Source: Mesocentrotus franciscanus (Eukaryota > Echinodermata > Echinoidea > Camarodonta > Strongylocentrotidae). Taken from it: a stretch of DNA of 64,000 bases. Below the pieces are notes generated by a model, which saw only the letters and a program-made list of their open reading frames with translations, was not told the DNA's origin and searched no databases. Position numbers and translations under genes: made by a program. The number at the start of each line of letters is the position of its first letter. Position 1 is the stretch's first letter. This document shows, piece after piece, positions 37,011 through 49,010 of this stretch. The stretch is taken from NCBI GenBank assembly GCA_037976565.1, contig CP137666.1, forward strand, positions 58,724,125-58,788,124, read 5' to 3'.

Positions 37011-38499
37011 CATTAATCCTTTATTAAGCGTACTGATTGCAGTGGAATAAATAATGGGTCACATTCATGTTACTTACCAACTCTTCATCAACTGATAATA
37101 TGACTACCCGCCAAAAAGAAATCACTGAAAAAAATACCGAGGGAATGTAATAGCTGTAGAATGAGGACAAAGTGCACTTCTCCTGATCTAAAGTACAGAT
37201 TCCTCTTCAGTCAAATCTGCTATTTGACAACCTCATAAAAAGCACTGAAAGAATGTCTCCCATGAGTCGGCTTGGCCACATTAAAGATATGGCTCCCTCA
37301 TTTGGGGATAAGCAAATATTGATTCAGATCTTGAACGCACTTCACTCTCATATCTACAAAACGCTCTGGCCTTTTGTCGAGATTGCCGAGCATGCAGGTT
37401 CGTGTGGTCAGTTTGCAGGTAGAGCCATGGGACGTCTGAGAGTTGTTAAGTGCCATGTGGAAGTCTGATTGATAATATGTAGTGTCCTTGGAAGTAAAAT
37501 AGATTTATGGGAAAAAAATGAAGACACAGATAACCACTTTCAATGCTTAACTCATTGAATACTAAGCTCGAAATGCATATACCTAAATAAAATCATCTCT
37601 AACTCGTTTGAAGTTTGAAGTTTTATTTGTTCCACATTTACATCAAAAAACAGTTTAAATTCTTCTTTTTTATACAAGCGTATAAGCGTAGATTACAAAC
37701 ACACAAAAAATTAAAGATTTCAAATCAAGTATAATGTACGGAAAATAGGTACGGTTTCAAATGTATAGTTATGACAGGTAAGGTAAAACAATGTAAAATG
37801 TGGGAGCCTAAATAAAAGCATAGCTTGTATGTGAATAGGCTCCCGTACTGAGTAACACAATAAAGTAGGTCTGAATTTATAAGGTGTTATACGAGGCGAA
37901 AACGGAGTAGTATAGTAAGAGATTATAGAGACGATCAAGGATAGTGAATTTGAGAAGAAAAGAAAAATAGAATAAAGAGTAGAGAAAATAATTAAATAAT
38001 GATAAGTAGGGAAGGGAAGGAAAAAGAAGAAGATCGAGGGAGACAAAAAAGAAATGGAAGAAGAAGAGGCAGAAGAATAAGAGAAAGCAAATTGATGAAA
38101 TCAATGGCATTGTAAAATATAATGCCTTGGGCAAACCTCTGTCTAACATTTGACATTATATGTGATTTGTAGCATTTAGTAAGACGGGAAATCTTTCAAA
38201 ACATTTTTGATTCAATGTATATGGTTAAAAAGTCAGTTATGTAAGAGAAGAAGCAAACTAAAAATAAAATTTGGAGAATGAAAATATTTTACTTTCAGCA
38301 CTAAAATCTTTGCAGATTCAAATAATCTTAGAAGATTATTTCTTTACAATCATAGGGGATAAATACAGGGTTTAAAATGCTTCAATAATGATCATTGAAT
38401 TATGCAGAGGTTGGAGAAAATGATATTTATGAATTCTCAGCAGAAATTTGTCCAACATAAAGTGTAAAGAGTTTACAATTTCCACTAATGAAAGCCTGA

Positions 38500-40015
38500 T
38501 ATGAGTTGCATCTTCCTCAATGACCTAATTGTGCCACAGTGACCAAACCGTCCCATCTCTCCTCTCATAGCTATATAGCTCATTAGCATGTTGCTGGCCT
38601 CATTTAGGATACCCTAGTTTGCCAAGTCAATACCAGTAGCTCCATGGGCAGCCACAACCTAGAGCCTTCCTATAGAGTAATACCACATATCAAAATTGTG
38701 AAAACATATTTACTTTATCTCTTAAAGTGTCATTGCCTGGATTAGAGTTTTACAAACTTATACCAAAAGATTTCATAGATGTTCAATAACATATTTTTTT
38801 TTTTTGGGGGGGGGGAAGGGTGTCCCATTTAGAACATGCCCTCATTAACAACCTAATTAGGTCACCATTAACAAAACTATCCTATCTATCTTCTCACAAC
38901 TATATGATGAAAGATGGACATGCCTTCAATAATCACAATTTCATTAGTATGTAAGCAGCCACATTTAAGGTTTCCTGGTTTGCTAAGTCAACCAATGAAA
39001 CTCCATGTTCTACCACAGTCTAAGGCCTTTATACAGTAATATACCACATAAAAATAGTTATCTGGTATATCTCTATTAGGGAAATGTTTGAAGGTATCAT
39101 TGACTGGAACACATTTTTAAAAAAATTACCCAAAGAGTTTCATATTTCAAATTCCCTTCTTTTTTTACGGGGGGGGTGTAAAATTGGCCTTCATGAATAA
39201 GCTAATTATGCCACTATCATCAGACTGTCCTATCTCTTTTCTCACAGCTATGCGGTAAATGGGACATGGGCGTCCAATAATCATAATCTCATTAGCATGT
39301 AGGCAACCTCATATAGGATACCCTAGTTTACTCAGTCAATACATGGAGCCTCGATCATGGGCAACCACATGCTAGAGCCTTCATACAATAATACTTCATC
39401 TAGGGATCATGGTGAAAATGTGTCTACTCTGCCTCTCAAAGGAAAATACTCTAATGTAGTGATTGTGGTTAGCACATATTCTTACATCTAATTTAAACAT
39501 CAAACACTTTAAAGGAGATTCAATGATGTTTCAATTTATATTGGGGGGGGGGTGTCATGTAAAAATGGCCTACATCAATGACATACCTATGCCAGAGACC
39601 CAACCTTTGCTCCAGTAAAATCAGGATTTTACTTTGTTTTGACAAGGTATAGGGGTTATGGTTGCCACTGGATTTCAGGCAAGGTTTAGCTTTATGGTTG
39701 AGGATACTGTTTGGTATGCCCATGGTCGAAGATAGGAATTCAGTTAGTGTAAGTTATTACCCCCAAAGCAATTGTCCGTGGAGCATGCATCTTAGAATTA
39801 CCAACCTCGCAATTGCCCGACAACAATCCTATCCTTCTTTTCACAGCTACCTGTCAAATGCTAAAAACACTTCCAATCATTCTGATTTCATTAGCATGTG
39901 GGCGAACTGGTTTAGGCTAGCTTGGATGTTTAGTAGTTAGTAGTCAACACAATGGAGCTACTTACATGGTCAGCAATAAGCTACAGCCATCACACTGAAA
40001 ATACTACATCTCTGC
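38500..40015. repeat. Diverged ~350-bp tandem array, 4 units, one with an insertion
   Basis: Each unit contains CTATC..TTCTCACAGCTAT, then TCATTAGCATGTxxGC (at about 38581, 38938, 39286, 39884), TAGGATACCCTAGTTT, CATGG.CA.CCACA.CTAGAGCCTT, ATAATAC.ACAT and finally a T-run/G-run (at about 38800, 39168, 39543). The spacing is 357, 348 and 598 bp. The last interval is enlarged by about 200-240 bp of the TTAGGG-like/AATTGTC repeat (39600-39811), so that repeat inserted after the array formed. Confidence 0.75.
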
Positions 40016-40486
40016 TTTATCATTGTAGACCTTCAAATAACAAACAAAAAAGGTCCTATTGTATATTTTCTCAGCCCTGTGTCATAAGATTGGAAATGTG
40101 AAGCATAATACACTTTACATCATCATTTTAAAAAATGTTGCAGTTTACCGCTGTATATCTGAACAAGGATCAACTATACGAATCTCTCGAGGAAAGGGGA
40201 TATACATACGTAACCATACTACACTTTCCATATATATATATCATGCTAGTGCTAGCTATGTGCATGGATCTTAAATCAGTGGCACTACCCTTAACCTTTT
40301 GACAACCTATGCCTCTTATTCACCTTGATATAGTACAAGAACTATTCCCTTCCCAAAGGAGAGGGATTAATTATCAACTGACAAGACTGGAAATTAAATT
40401 ACCTTGAGCAGGTATTGATGTTACAGCAGTACAGGCACTCAGGAAAATAGATAAAGTGCCCTTAATGTACACTGGCCATATTTGTC

Positions 40487-40562
40487 GTCTGTTGGATCCA
40501 GAAGGAGGCCATTCGCTCTGTGTTCAAGTATATGAGTTAACGCCCTATCGGCTCTAAACAGA
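40487..40562. mobile_element. Fold-back element, AGAAGGG/CCCTTCT family
   Basis: GTCTGTTGGATCCAGAAGG at the left and TTAACGCCCTATCGGCTC, AAACAGAT at the right, around CTCTGTGTTCAAGTATATGA. Confidence 0.7.
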
Positions 40563-41054
40563 TGTTATATAGCCTGCTTTGTCCCATCTTGATTTAGCAA
40601 ACCTCAAAAGCAGTAAAGTGACAACATGAATAGCAAGGCCAAACAGGATTGTGTGCTATGCAGTGAGGAGAAAGTCCCATTTTTTGATTTATCAAAACTA
40701 TTTTGCCCATCGATAGTGTAGAAATCTGTTGAAAGCAGAACATGACAACATGAATAGCAATGACAAATACTCTTGTCTGCAATAGTAGCAGAATAAAAAT
40801 GACCATGAGTAGAAATAGACATTTGAACAACCTGTATTATACCCCAACATAAATCCTTACTGCATTTTTTACATTGTCATGTAGAATAGCGATTAAAAGT
40901 CATATTAGTTTAGACGAAACAAGTTGACATATGATACAAAATATTTTCATAATTTATTTGTTATTTTCTGTCAATGCTGATTACCCTTTTTCGTATGCAC
41001 TCTATCATTGTAAAAAACATCGCAATTCGGCTTTTCCGATATGATATTTGATTG

Positions 41055-41084
41055 ATCTATCTATCTATCTATCTATCTATCTAC
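41055..41084 (+). repeat. (CTAT)n microsatellite
   Basis: Seven CTAT units. Confidence 0.9.
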
Positions 41085-41089
41085 CTAAC

Positions 41090-42785
41090 ATAAACCAATT
41101 CTGCATAAGGTTAAACTTTCTCTTGAGTCAAAATGACTCAAGATGCTAATAATTGCCATGGAAAGGTATGTCATGGCTGAATTCAACCCTATCTAATTAA
41201 AACTGAAACTTTCTATACCTTTCTTTTTATCTCCAAACATGCTCTTAAAATTATAGCATGAGTCAATATTCCATGACATGGGTAAATATTTCTTGAGTGA
41301 ACTGAAATGCGAGTAAAGCTGTTGAAATGGTGATATTGCATGACCAAATTAAAACAAATAGATGCAAAAGAACAAAACGTCACAACCTTAGTAGGAATTG
41401 ACACTTTCTAACCCTACATTTTATCTCAAAATAAGTCCTTAATATCCGCATGATACTTGTGAATGCAATCAAATTGAATTACGACCGTTAAAGTGTAGGT
41501 ATTGCTTGCTATAAATTGATGAAAGAGTATAAAACAATGAGATCATTTGGCTTTGATGTCCTTGATGTTATCAAAGATTCTACATGATACAGGCAAATGG
41601 TCTCCTGAGTGAATTACAGTGTAGTTACTGCTATTTAAGTGTAGATCTTGCTTCGAGAATTCAATAAATTGATGCAAGAGTCCAAAAAAATGCTATTTTT
41701 CATAGAAATCAATACTTTATTCACCTCTATTTTACCTATAAACTTAAGTCCTTCATGTTATCAATGATTCTTCATGATACAGGCAAATGGTCTCATAAGT
41801 GAATTGCAATGCAATTACTTTTGCTGAAATGTTGATATCACATGGCAGATTTCAATAAATTGATGTAGTAGAATAAAGCAACCCAATTTAGGTAGATATT
41901 GATACCTTATGAACTCCATCATTTACCTCAAATCAAGTTCTTAATAATAACATGAGCCTATTCAACGTGAAAAGGTTAAACTGTCAAGTGAATTGAAATG
42001 CAATTACCGCTGTTGAAATGTTTCCATTGCAAGGCCAAATTATATTAATTGAAGCAGTAGAACAAAACAACTGTAAGTAAAAAAAAAAATGGTACTCTCT
42101 CAACCCACACATTACCTCGTAACAACTTCTTAAGGGTTATAACAAACGCCAATTCTACATGATATGGTTAAGCTGTCTCATGAGAGGTCCGAAATGCCGA
42201 AATGTAGTTACTGCTGTAAAAATGTGTATATTGCTCTGAACAAGTTCTTCATGCTATAATGCAAGGAAATTCTGCGGGATGTGGTAAAACTGTCTCATGA
42301 GTGAAACAAAGCTGTTGAAATGTAGATATTGCAAGGCTGTCTTTAGCAAATTGATGCACAAGAACAAAATGAGCCTTTCTATATAGAAATTTTCTTTCTC
42401 AAAATATAGTGTTTCTCCAAACAAGTCCTGTTATAAGATGAGTCAATTCTGCATCATTTAGTTAAATTGTCTCAAGTGAATCAAAACACAACTAAAGTTT
42501 AATCTGTCTTATGAAAGCATCCACATGCAATTACAGCCATCAAACTGTTGATGTCTCATGATCAAATACAATAGATTAATGCAGAGGAAAAATGCTCTTG
42601 TCTACACAGGAAGTGATACTTTCTAAGCCGAACAAGTTTTACAAAAGCCAATTCCACATGAGATGGTTAAACTGTCTCTTGAGTGAATTGCAATAATATT
42701 ATCACTATTGGAACTTCAATTAAGCCCAATTTTGTGTGGCGGAGTACAATAAACTGATGCATTAGGCAATATACATTGTAAATAG
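41090..42785. repeat. Diverged ~185-190-bp tandem array, about 9 units
   Basis: A recurrent order of words is seen: AACTGTCTCATGAGTGAATTG, then AATGCAATTACTGCTGTTGAAATG, GATATTGCATGG, AATAAATTGATGCA(A/G)(A/T)AGAAC, a T-rich stretch with ACTTTCTAACCC / TTACCTC, then AAGTCCTTAAT...ATGATTC. Landmarks lie near 41285, 41460, 41605, 41793, 41980, 42170, 42287, 42470 and 42672. Intact intervals are about 187-190 bp, and others are shortened by deletion. Confidence 0.75.
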
Positions 42786-43300
42786 ATCCTTCTTTCTCCT
42801 TAACAATTAAATCATGCGAGGTAAAAAAAAAAAAGAAGAGAAAAGCTGCAAATTGGAAGAGCAGTATCTCGGATAGCGTGGTTATTACACAGCAAGCCTT
42901 GGGAAGGGTGACTGACATGATAATCAGCATTGATTTCCTACTTATCGTCGGTCCAGAGAGGCATTTACTTACCAAACACCCTGGAGCGGACGCACCATTG
43001 GAGAATAAAAACAAGGGTATCGACCACTCCTGCAAAACATCCTTAGCATGCAGAACACACAATGGAAAAGGCCACTGCTTTTCTAAAAGTAAACGGGGGC
43101 ATTTCCTTGATCGTCCTCTCCTGTGCCTTAATCCTCTCTTTCCATCCTAGTCCATCCTGATTCATCTCCTTGTTCTCTTCTCCACCCTCACTTTCACTTT
43201 CTCTTTCCTTTTTATGTTGGTCTCTATTTTGCTTTTCCCCTCTCATCTTGTTATTCTTAACTCTAAAATGAACAAACTTCTCTCTTTTCTATCTCTATGC

Positions 43301-43555
43301 CCCCCTCTCTCTCTCTCTCTCTCTTTGCGTGCATGTTGTGAGTGAGTGAGTGTGTGTGTGTGTGTGTGTGAGTGGATCTCTCTTCTCTATTCTTTCTTCT
43401 TCTACCTGTACTTCTTTCTCTCTCTGTCTTCTCTACTTCTTTCTTTCTCTGTCTTTTCTACTTATTTCTCTCTCTCTCTGTCTTCTCTACTTCTTTCTCT
43501 CTCTGTCTTCTCTACTTCTTCTCTCTCTGTCTTCTCTATTTCTTCTCTCTACCTG
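43301..43555 (+). repeat. (CT)n, (GT)n and a CTCTCTGTCTTCTCTACTT minisatellite
   Basis: A CT run (43301-43324) and a GT run (about 43350-43371) are followed by five to six imperfect copies of a ~25-bp unit built on CTGTCTTCTCTACTTCTTT. Leucine/serine-rich frames are artefacts. Confidence 0.9.
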
Positions 43556-44207
43556 TGCAATTACATTTTACTGTCAGTTCATTCTGATTATAATACACAA
43601 ACAATAAAACACATATACACACACTGCCACTCTTTACAAATCTAGGATTCTCTATCCAATATCTTTCTCCACCTCTCTCGTTATGCTTACTTCTTAAATT
43701 CCCTGCCATTGGCACTACTGGTATAGAATCCGCATATAAATGACATGCTCAAGGCAGCAATATCATAGCGTTTCTGTAAGCTTCAATTTCAAAGTAATGC
43801 TTGCTTTGAAAAACACCCTATGAAATAAATGAATAAATGGAGACTTAAATTCTAATACCCAAATGGATCTATTTCCTAGTCTTAAAAAAAGTACAATTAC
43901 TGTGAACACACATCACAGGGAGTCTGCTGCAATTCATGAATAAATCAACAAAGAATTTTTGTTGTTCTTGATCCAATTCATTGGAAGCTTTAAAAGAAGA
44001 CAAGGTATTACAATCATTTGAAAAAGCTACATTTCATATAATTGTAGTGGTGCAAATTCAAAACTTCACAGATAAGAATAGGAAAGGAACAACAATTTAA
44101 ATATGACGGACAAAGAGAGATATCTAGGGACATGCTTTTACATTCCAAATATGATAGAGTTATGAAATCACTCTCTACATTTATCCCTATGTGTAATGAA
44201 TCCATTA

Positions 44208-44350
44208 TACCTCAGTCACACTGCCAAACCGACTTCAGACCGACTCCAAACAGACCGATTCTTGGCCATAGATGTAATGTAATATTTTTGTTCAGTGTGT
44301 TGTCGGTCTGTTGTCGGTCTGGTGTCAGTCTTGTTGGTGTGACTAAGGTA
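44208..44350. mobile_element. 143-bp MITE with TACCTNAGTCACAC terminal repeats
   Basis: The left end TACCTCAGTCACAC and the right end GTGTGACTAAGGTA are inverse copies (13/14). Inside, GACCGACTCCAAACAGACCG-type sequence pairs with CGGTCTGTTGTCGGTCTGG. It is flanked by TTA at the left and TCA at the right, close to a 3-bp target duplication. No coding capacity. Confidence 0.8.
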
Positions 44351-44380
44351 TCAAACTGTGATTGTTGGAAGAATTCACCT

Positions 44381-44456
44381 GATGAGAACCAGAAGGACAT
44401 TAGCTCTGTGTTAAAGGTGATATAAGTTAACACTACTTTGACTCCCAGCAGATCAT
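44381..44456. mobile_element. Fold-back element, AGAAGGG/CCCTTCT family
   Basis: GATGAGAACCAGAAGGACATT at the left, CTCTGTGTTAAAGG.GATATAAGTTAA in the centre and CTACTTTGACTCCCAGCAGATC at the right. Diverged copy, 30 bp after the 44208-44350 element. Confidence 0.6.
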
Positions 44457-44461
44457 CAGTT

Positions 44462-44829
44462 CAGAGCCAGAAAGGATTATAATTATCAGCATCATCATCA
44501 CTTCCCTTTTTAAAATAAAGTGAAATATGTTCATGTTTAAAGTCAATCTAATTATTATTATTGAGAAATCTAGACACCGAGGGTTGCTTTTATTTGTGTC
44601 AAGTTTTTTTACTGTGCAATACGCAGTTGACCGAAAACTTATACGATTGTCATCTGTAAGCTTCCTGGTTTCTGGTGAAACATTACTGGCCATGTTTGGG
44701 GTTTTCATCAAATGCCTACTTTAAAGGATGAGAGTTAATACCTTCTAGCTCCAGGCAGATCATCATCTGTTGAGAGCCAGAAGGGCATAAACTCTGTTAT
44801 AAGATATGAGTAAATGCCTATTTGGCAAC
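44462..44829. mobile_element. Two further AGAAGGG-family copies, the first split by ~245 bp
   Basis: CAGAGCCAGAAAGG at 44462 lacks its partner nearby. The matching right half, GAGAGTTAATACCTTCTAGC followed by TCCAGGCAGAT, appears at about 44729-44760, so about 245 bp seem to be inserted within one copy. A second, complete copy follows at 44765-44829 (TGTTGAGAGCCAGAAGGGC ... AAATGCCTATTTGGC). Confidence 0.55.
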
Positions 44830-45728
44830 ACACACTCTTCTTCTTACAAGACATGTTCAACTTTGACTTTCTTTTCTTCAAACTTGAGTCAATGCTACTA
44901 GCTCACATTCAGAGGCAAGGTTTTGATATGTCAGGTCATGATCTAAGCCCGAGGCAATAGCTGGCGCCCAGGAAGGAACAGTGTGAGTATGCAACGTGCC
45001 TCACTCACTGTAGATATATATGCCCTATATCCCTAGACGGCCGTCACAACTTGACCTGAAAGGGTGAAAGACATCGCCTCCCTCTTGTCTCGCACAATTC
45101 TGTGATGGAGTGCCATCCAGCCTCGTTCATTACATACTTGTGAACAATGTTCATATATAGTGTTCTCCTTAATAACTGGATTGTAGAAGAAGAAGAAAAA
45201 GTGTTGTGTAAAAATACAGAAAATGAGAGTATAATGTTTATCTGACCAACTATTAGACAATTTTATACCCAATTTGGATGATGGTTTACCAAATCATAAT
45301 CATATATTGCTATATATTGAACACAAATCCCCAAAGTTGGGCATGTGTTTTTCCAAGGGTTGATCACACATTATCTTCATGTTGGAATACTTTCACCTAA
45401 AATTTAAATTTACATTGGATGGGAATATATAAAAGGCTGCTTCAATATAAACATACCAAGAATATCTTACTCCATAATTTACATCAAAAATATTAATTAG
45501 AAATAACTATTTTCTCTCTTACTATCAATAAAAAACATTCTAAGCATCAGTCCTTCCCTCCTCTCCAGTCCCAGGCTACCTCCATATCCTATCATATCTT
45601 CTCTTAATTATAATCTTCTGCCCTTTACTATTATCTGCCAGCTTTGATCCGCATTATAATTACACCTGCCTTATTAACTCAACAAAACAATACTTAAAGC
45701 CACTGTAAAGTAACTATCTTAATTCACA

Positions 45729-45809
45729 TTAACCCGTTGACTACTGAATTTTCCTATGACCATAGGCTTAATACAGGGACCATCCAGGTTCCCATGAGCA
45801 ATGGGTTAA
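45729..45809. mobile_element. 81-bp TTAACCCGTTG inverted-repeat element, copy 2
   Basis: The best-preserved copy: TTAACCCGTTGACTACTGAA at the left and CCCATGAGCAATGGGTTAA at the right, with CCATAGGCTTAATACAGG in the middle. The ends are inverse copies (TTAACCCGTTG / CAATGGGTTAA with one mismatch). Confidence 0.8.
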
Positions 45810-46405
45810 AGTGCGGGTTCAAAGAAAATCACAAATATGGCAAATAACATATTACTAGAAACTGGTAAGCTAATAGATGGCCATCGTACAAGTTGTAGGT
45901 CAACTACAAATCGGATGATTTATAAAAATACAAATAAAACCACCTCCATAGCATCTGGGATATGCGAGAGATTCGCCAGAAAAATAACGATGTTTTAATG
46001 CCGTCACAATATGAACCAATCCTGCCCAAGCAGACGACATCCCATAAAGAATGAACATATTTGCAATGCTATTATTTCTCAAATTATAATGAGTTTAGTG
46101 TATTATAAATGTGATGGAATTTTACACCATTCAAAAAGGGATATGACCCGATTCTGATAACTAAATTCTTTTGTTTGTAAATACACAGGATAGGGGTTAA
46201 TGAACAATCAAAGAAACCACACTTTCAAATTTAAAACCCCCGGGAATGAAAGCATGGACGCATTTGTTCCCTCTTGAAACGCCAAACATACCGCGGTGTA
46301 TGCAGCTGAAAATACAATGGCGTCTTATTTTGTTTACAAGCGACGGATTCCTTTATTTTTTTATCCCTGCATTTTTCATCAAAATAATACCATGCGCGGG
46401 GTTTA

Positions 46406-46688
46406 TGCCTGAGTCACACCTTTGCGTATTAGGCTTGCGTATTGCTGCGTATTTATGGCAAGCCGTTTTAACATTTATTCCTATTTCTTGATATGAAGAA
46501 ATGAATTCTTGATATCAAGAAATGATTTTGTGTTGTAAAGCAATGGTAATTCTTGGTATCAAGAACTCGATTTCTTGATATCGAGAATTCATTTCTTGAT
46601 ATCAAGAAATGGGAATAAATGTTAAAACGGCTTGCCATAAATACGCAGCAATACGCAAGCCAAAATACGCAAAGGTGTGACTGAGGCA
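46406..46688. mobile_element. 283-bp MITE with TGCCTNAGTCACACC terminal repeats and TTA target duplication
   Basis: The left end TGCCTGAGTCACACCTTTGC and the right end GCAAAGGTGTGACTGAGGCA are inverse copies. The palindromy continues inward (GCGTATTGCTGCGTATTTAT and its inverse, then TTAACATTTATTCC and its inverse). The centre carries repeated palindromes of the type TTCTTGATATCAAGAA. Perfect TTA on both sides suits PIF/Harbinger-type insertion (3-bp TWA). The termini are shared with the element at 44208-44350. Confidence 0.9.
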
Positions 46689-47080
46689 TTAGAGTGAGGC
46701 TATAGATTAAACATTTAGTCTGACGGTAGTGAAGTAAGAGAAATAACTGAAGAGAAGACAACGAAACAGGCACTGAAAATGTGTGAGATGTCATGGGACA
46801 TCGTCTGCTTGTGCAAATCATGTTCAACATGTGACGTCACACATCTCAGCAGTGATCGGAGAGCATTTCAGGTGCTATGTCAGGGCTGTATTTAAGAGTT
46901 TTGTAATTCATAATATTCATTACTTCGAATGTTTCCGAGCATGGAATTTTGATAATCCTGTCAAATCAAAGTGTTACCTTTGCAATAATGACAATAAAGT
47001 TAGTTTTTAAAATCAATGAACCTGATCTTTAAACATTCTCATTATGAGCCATGCTCCATCATCTAACCCTGTCACTACCC

Positions 47081-47235
47081 CCAACATAAACTCGTCCAAC
47101 ACCCTCATCCCTCACCCCTCCCCACCATAAACTCGTCCAACACCCTCATCCCTCACCCCTCCCCACCATAAACTCGTCCAACACCCTCATCCCTCACCCC
47201 TCCCCAAGGTAAGCCCTTCCAACACCTTAATCCCC
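47081..47235 (+). repeat. 41-bp minisatellite, about 3.5 units
   Basis: The unit contains CATAAACTCGTCCAACACCC and TCATCCCTCACCCCTCCCC. The two central units are identical, and the last (AAGGTAAGCCCTTCCAACAC) is degenerate. Confidence 0.9.
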
Positions 47236-47509
47236 CTTCTATTCACCTGTTTCCATTCACATTAGAACTGCCCGAGTAACACTGATTACTAGACCACCAT
47301 GTTCAACAAACTAAAGCCATGTTCACATACAATGGAAATAAACCATCTCAAAATACTACAGTAACTAAAGTAAGATAACATACAAGTCAGTGAAGTAGCA
47401 TTCACATTTCGTTATCTTAAAGCATGCAAATATGTCAGTAGGAGTTGGGGCTTTTGTTGGACTTTGATACTTTCTTCATATCCACTTGCTATTCAGTTAC
47501 ATGACATTT

Positions 47510-47725
47510 TCCCCCCTTTTTGCCATGGTGGTGTTTTGGTGATCTGACACATTCTCCAGCACCAATTTCTCCAGGGTTTATTTTGTAAAAAGTAGGATAG
47601 GGCTAGGGTTATAATTGAGTATTAGTTTACGGTTAGAATAAGGGTTAGGTATCATGTTTGTTCCATGGTTGCAGTTCTGAATTTGGTTAGTGAAGGAAAT
47701 CACTGTGGAGCACTTGTCGCAGGAT
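47510..47725 (+). repeat. TTAGGG-like / TTGTCGC dispersed repeat, copy 3
   Basis: A C-run followed by GTGATCTGACACATTCTCCAG, then GGCTAGGGTTATAATTGAG, AGGGTTAGGTATCATG, and GAGCACTTGTCGCAGGATCA. Same order of words as the copies at 35466 and 55855. Confidence 0.6.
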
Positions 47726-48249
47726 CATGTGTCGTACAACCAGTGTTTTAACCAGTTTATATCAGTTATGTGTGAACAAAGCTTCCAGGAAGACATCTAC
47801 AGACCTGGAGATCCCCAAGGCAAGACAATCTATAGTCTTCTAAACCACTGCCACAGGATGAGAAGGAAATAAAACAGTGTGTTTGCAGCTGCTTACCATC
47901 AAAACATCACAAAAAAGGAGGGTGTGATGAAGAGAGAAAGATGCATTCTCACTTACTACACAGTCGGTGCATCTTCAGACAAATGTGTTTAAATAGAAAG
48001 CAGCCTCTAGTCAATTCCTGCATTATCACATTAGTTAATGGTTAAATTAATTCAAAACCACAAACTACTTTTGCCTAATAAACACATCTGAACCCTTAGA
48101 GGGCAAGTTTACTATGTATGCCAAGATGGCAGAAGATGCGTTATAATGTCTGGAAGAAAAAAAAGGTGGTAAAATAAATCAAATGTTGTATAGAATCTAT
48201 GGTGATTAAATTGTCTATTCCTTATGAGAATCACATTAAACCTATGTGA

Positions 48250-49010
48250 AGAGCTAGCAATCAATGGTTTAACAATCTGATAGCTATACACATCAATTGA
48301 ACCTCATAAAGGCACATGGGTGGCTAACTCAATCACTCCATGAAAGTAGCCAAAAAACACCTGCTTAACCCATGACTCATTGAATGTGCAATGTATGACA
48401 TCTCACTAAGTTTTAATGGTGATAGTCCATGCTCCAACACTTTGTAAGAGTCAGTTTCAAGATAGAAGCGCATGAGAACCTAGCACTTAGCGGGTTGATG
48501 CTATTCGACTATGCATATCAATTGAATCTCATAAAAGTGCACATGGGTGGCCAACCCTACCATTCCCTAACAGAGAGTAGCTTCATGCAGAGCACCTGCT
48601 GATTTCAAAACTCATTTCAACATCTACATAAGATATGAATGTACTGAGTCACAACATTCAAACATCCCATTATCAATGTATATGAGAATCTAGGAAGCCA
48701 TGAGTTAATCCATAAAAGTTTAGAATTTTCAAAGGTCTAAATGAACAAGCTTTGTCTCTTTAAATTGGCATCCATTAGTTTAATTTTTGCTCTTTTATTC
48801 TTTATTCTAATGTAGATAGGCCTGGTGAACCTTATGCAAGCACACATGGCTAGACAACTCTATCATTTCTCAAAGAATAGCTAAAAAGCAACTGCAGATT
48901 TCATGACTCAATTAAACATCTACATTAGATATGAACATAGCAAGTCACATAGTTCCAATGTCTCATTTTCAAACAAAGGCACCTGAACATGTGATAACTG
49001 CTTTGCTGTT
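48250..49010. repeat. Three diverged 230-300-bp tandem units
   Basis: TATACACATCAATTGAACCTC (48288), TATGCATATCAATTGAATCTC (48513) and a third divergent start (48823, GGTGAACCTTATGCAAGC) are each followed by CACATGG(G)TGGC.A.AC and CTGC.GATTTCA..ACTCA, then CATCTACATwAGATATGAA (in units 2 and 3). Confidence 0.65.

Larger units (their letters stand above)
31854..38480. other. No gene recognised; minor repeats
   Basis: A diverged repeat pair is visible at about 32850-33060 and 33570-33790 (both contain GACAGAA/GGACAGG, GGC.ATCCAT and TGTGTTKGT...AGCTATC.ATC.). A compound ATTATC repeat lies at 33868-33950. Three diverged units are present at 34310-34800, and a G-run-associated repeat tail at 35466-35600. 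Short open frames have no recognisable family. Confidence 0.55.
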
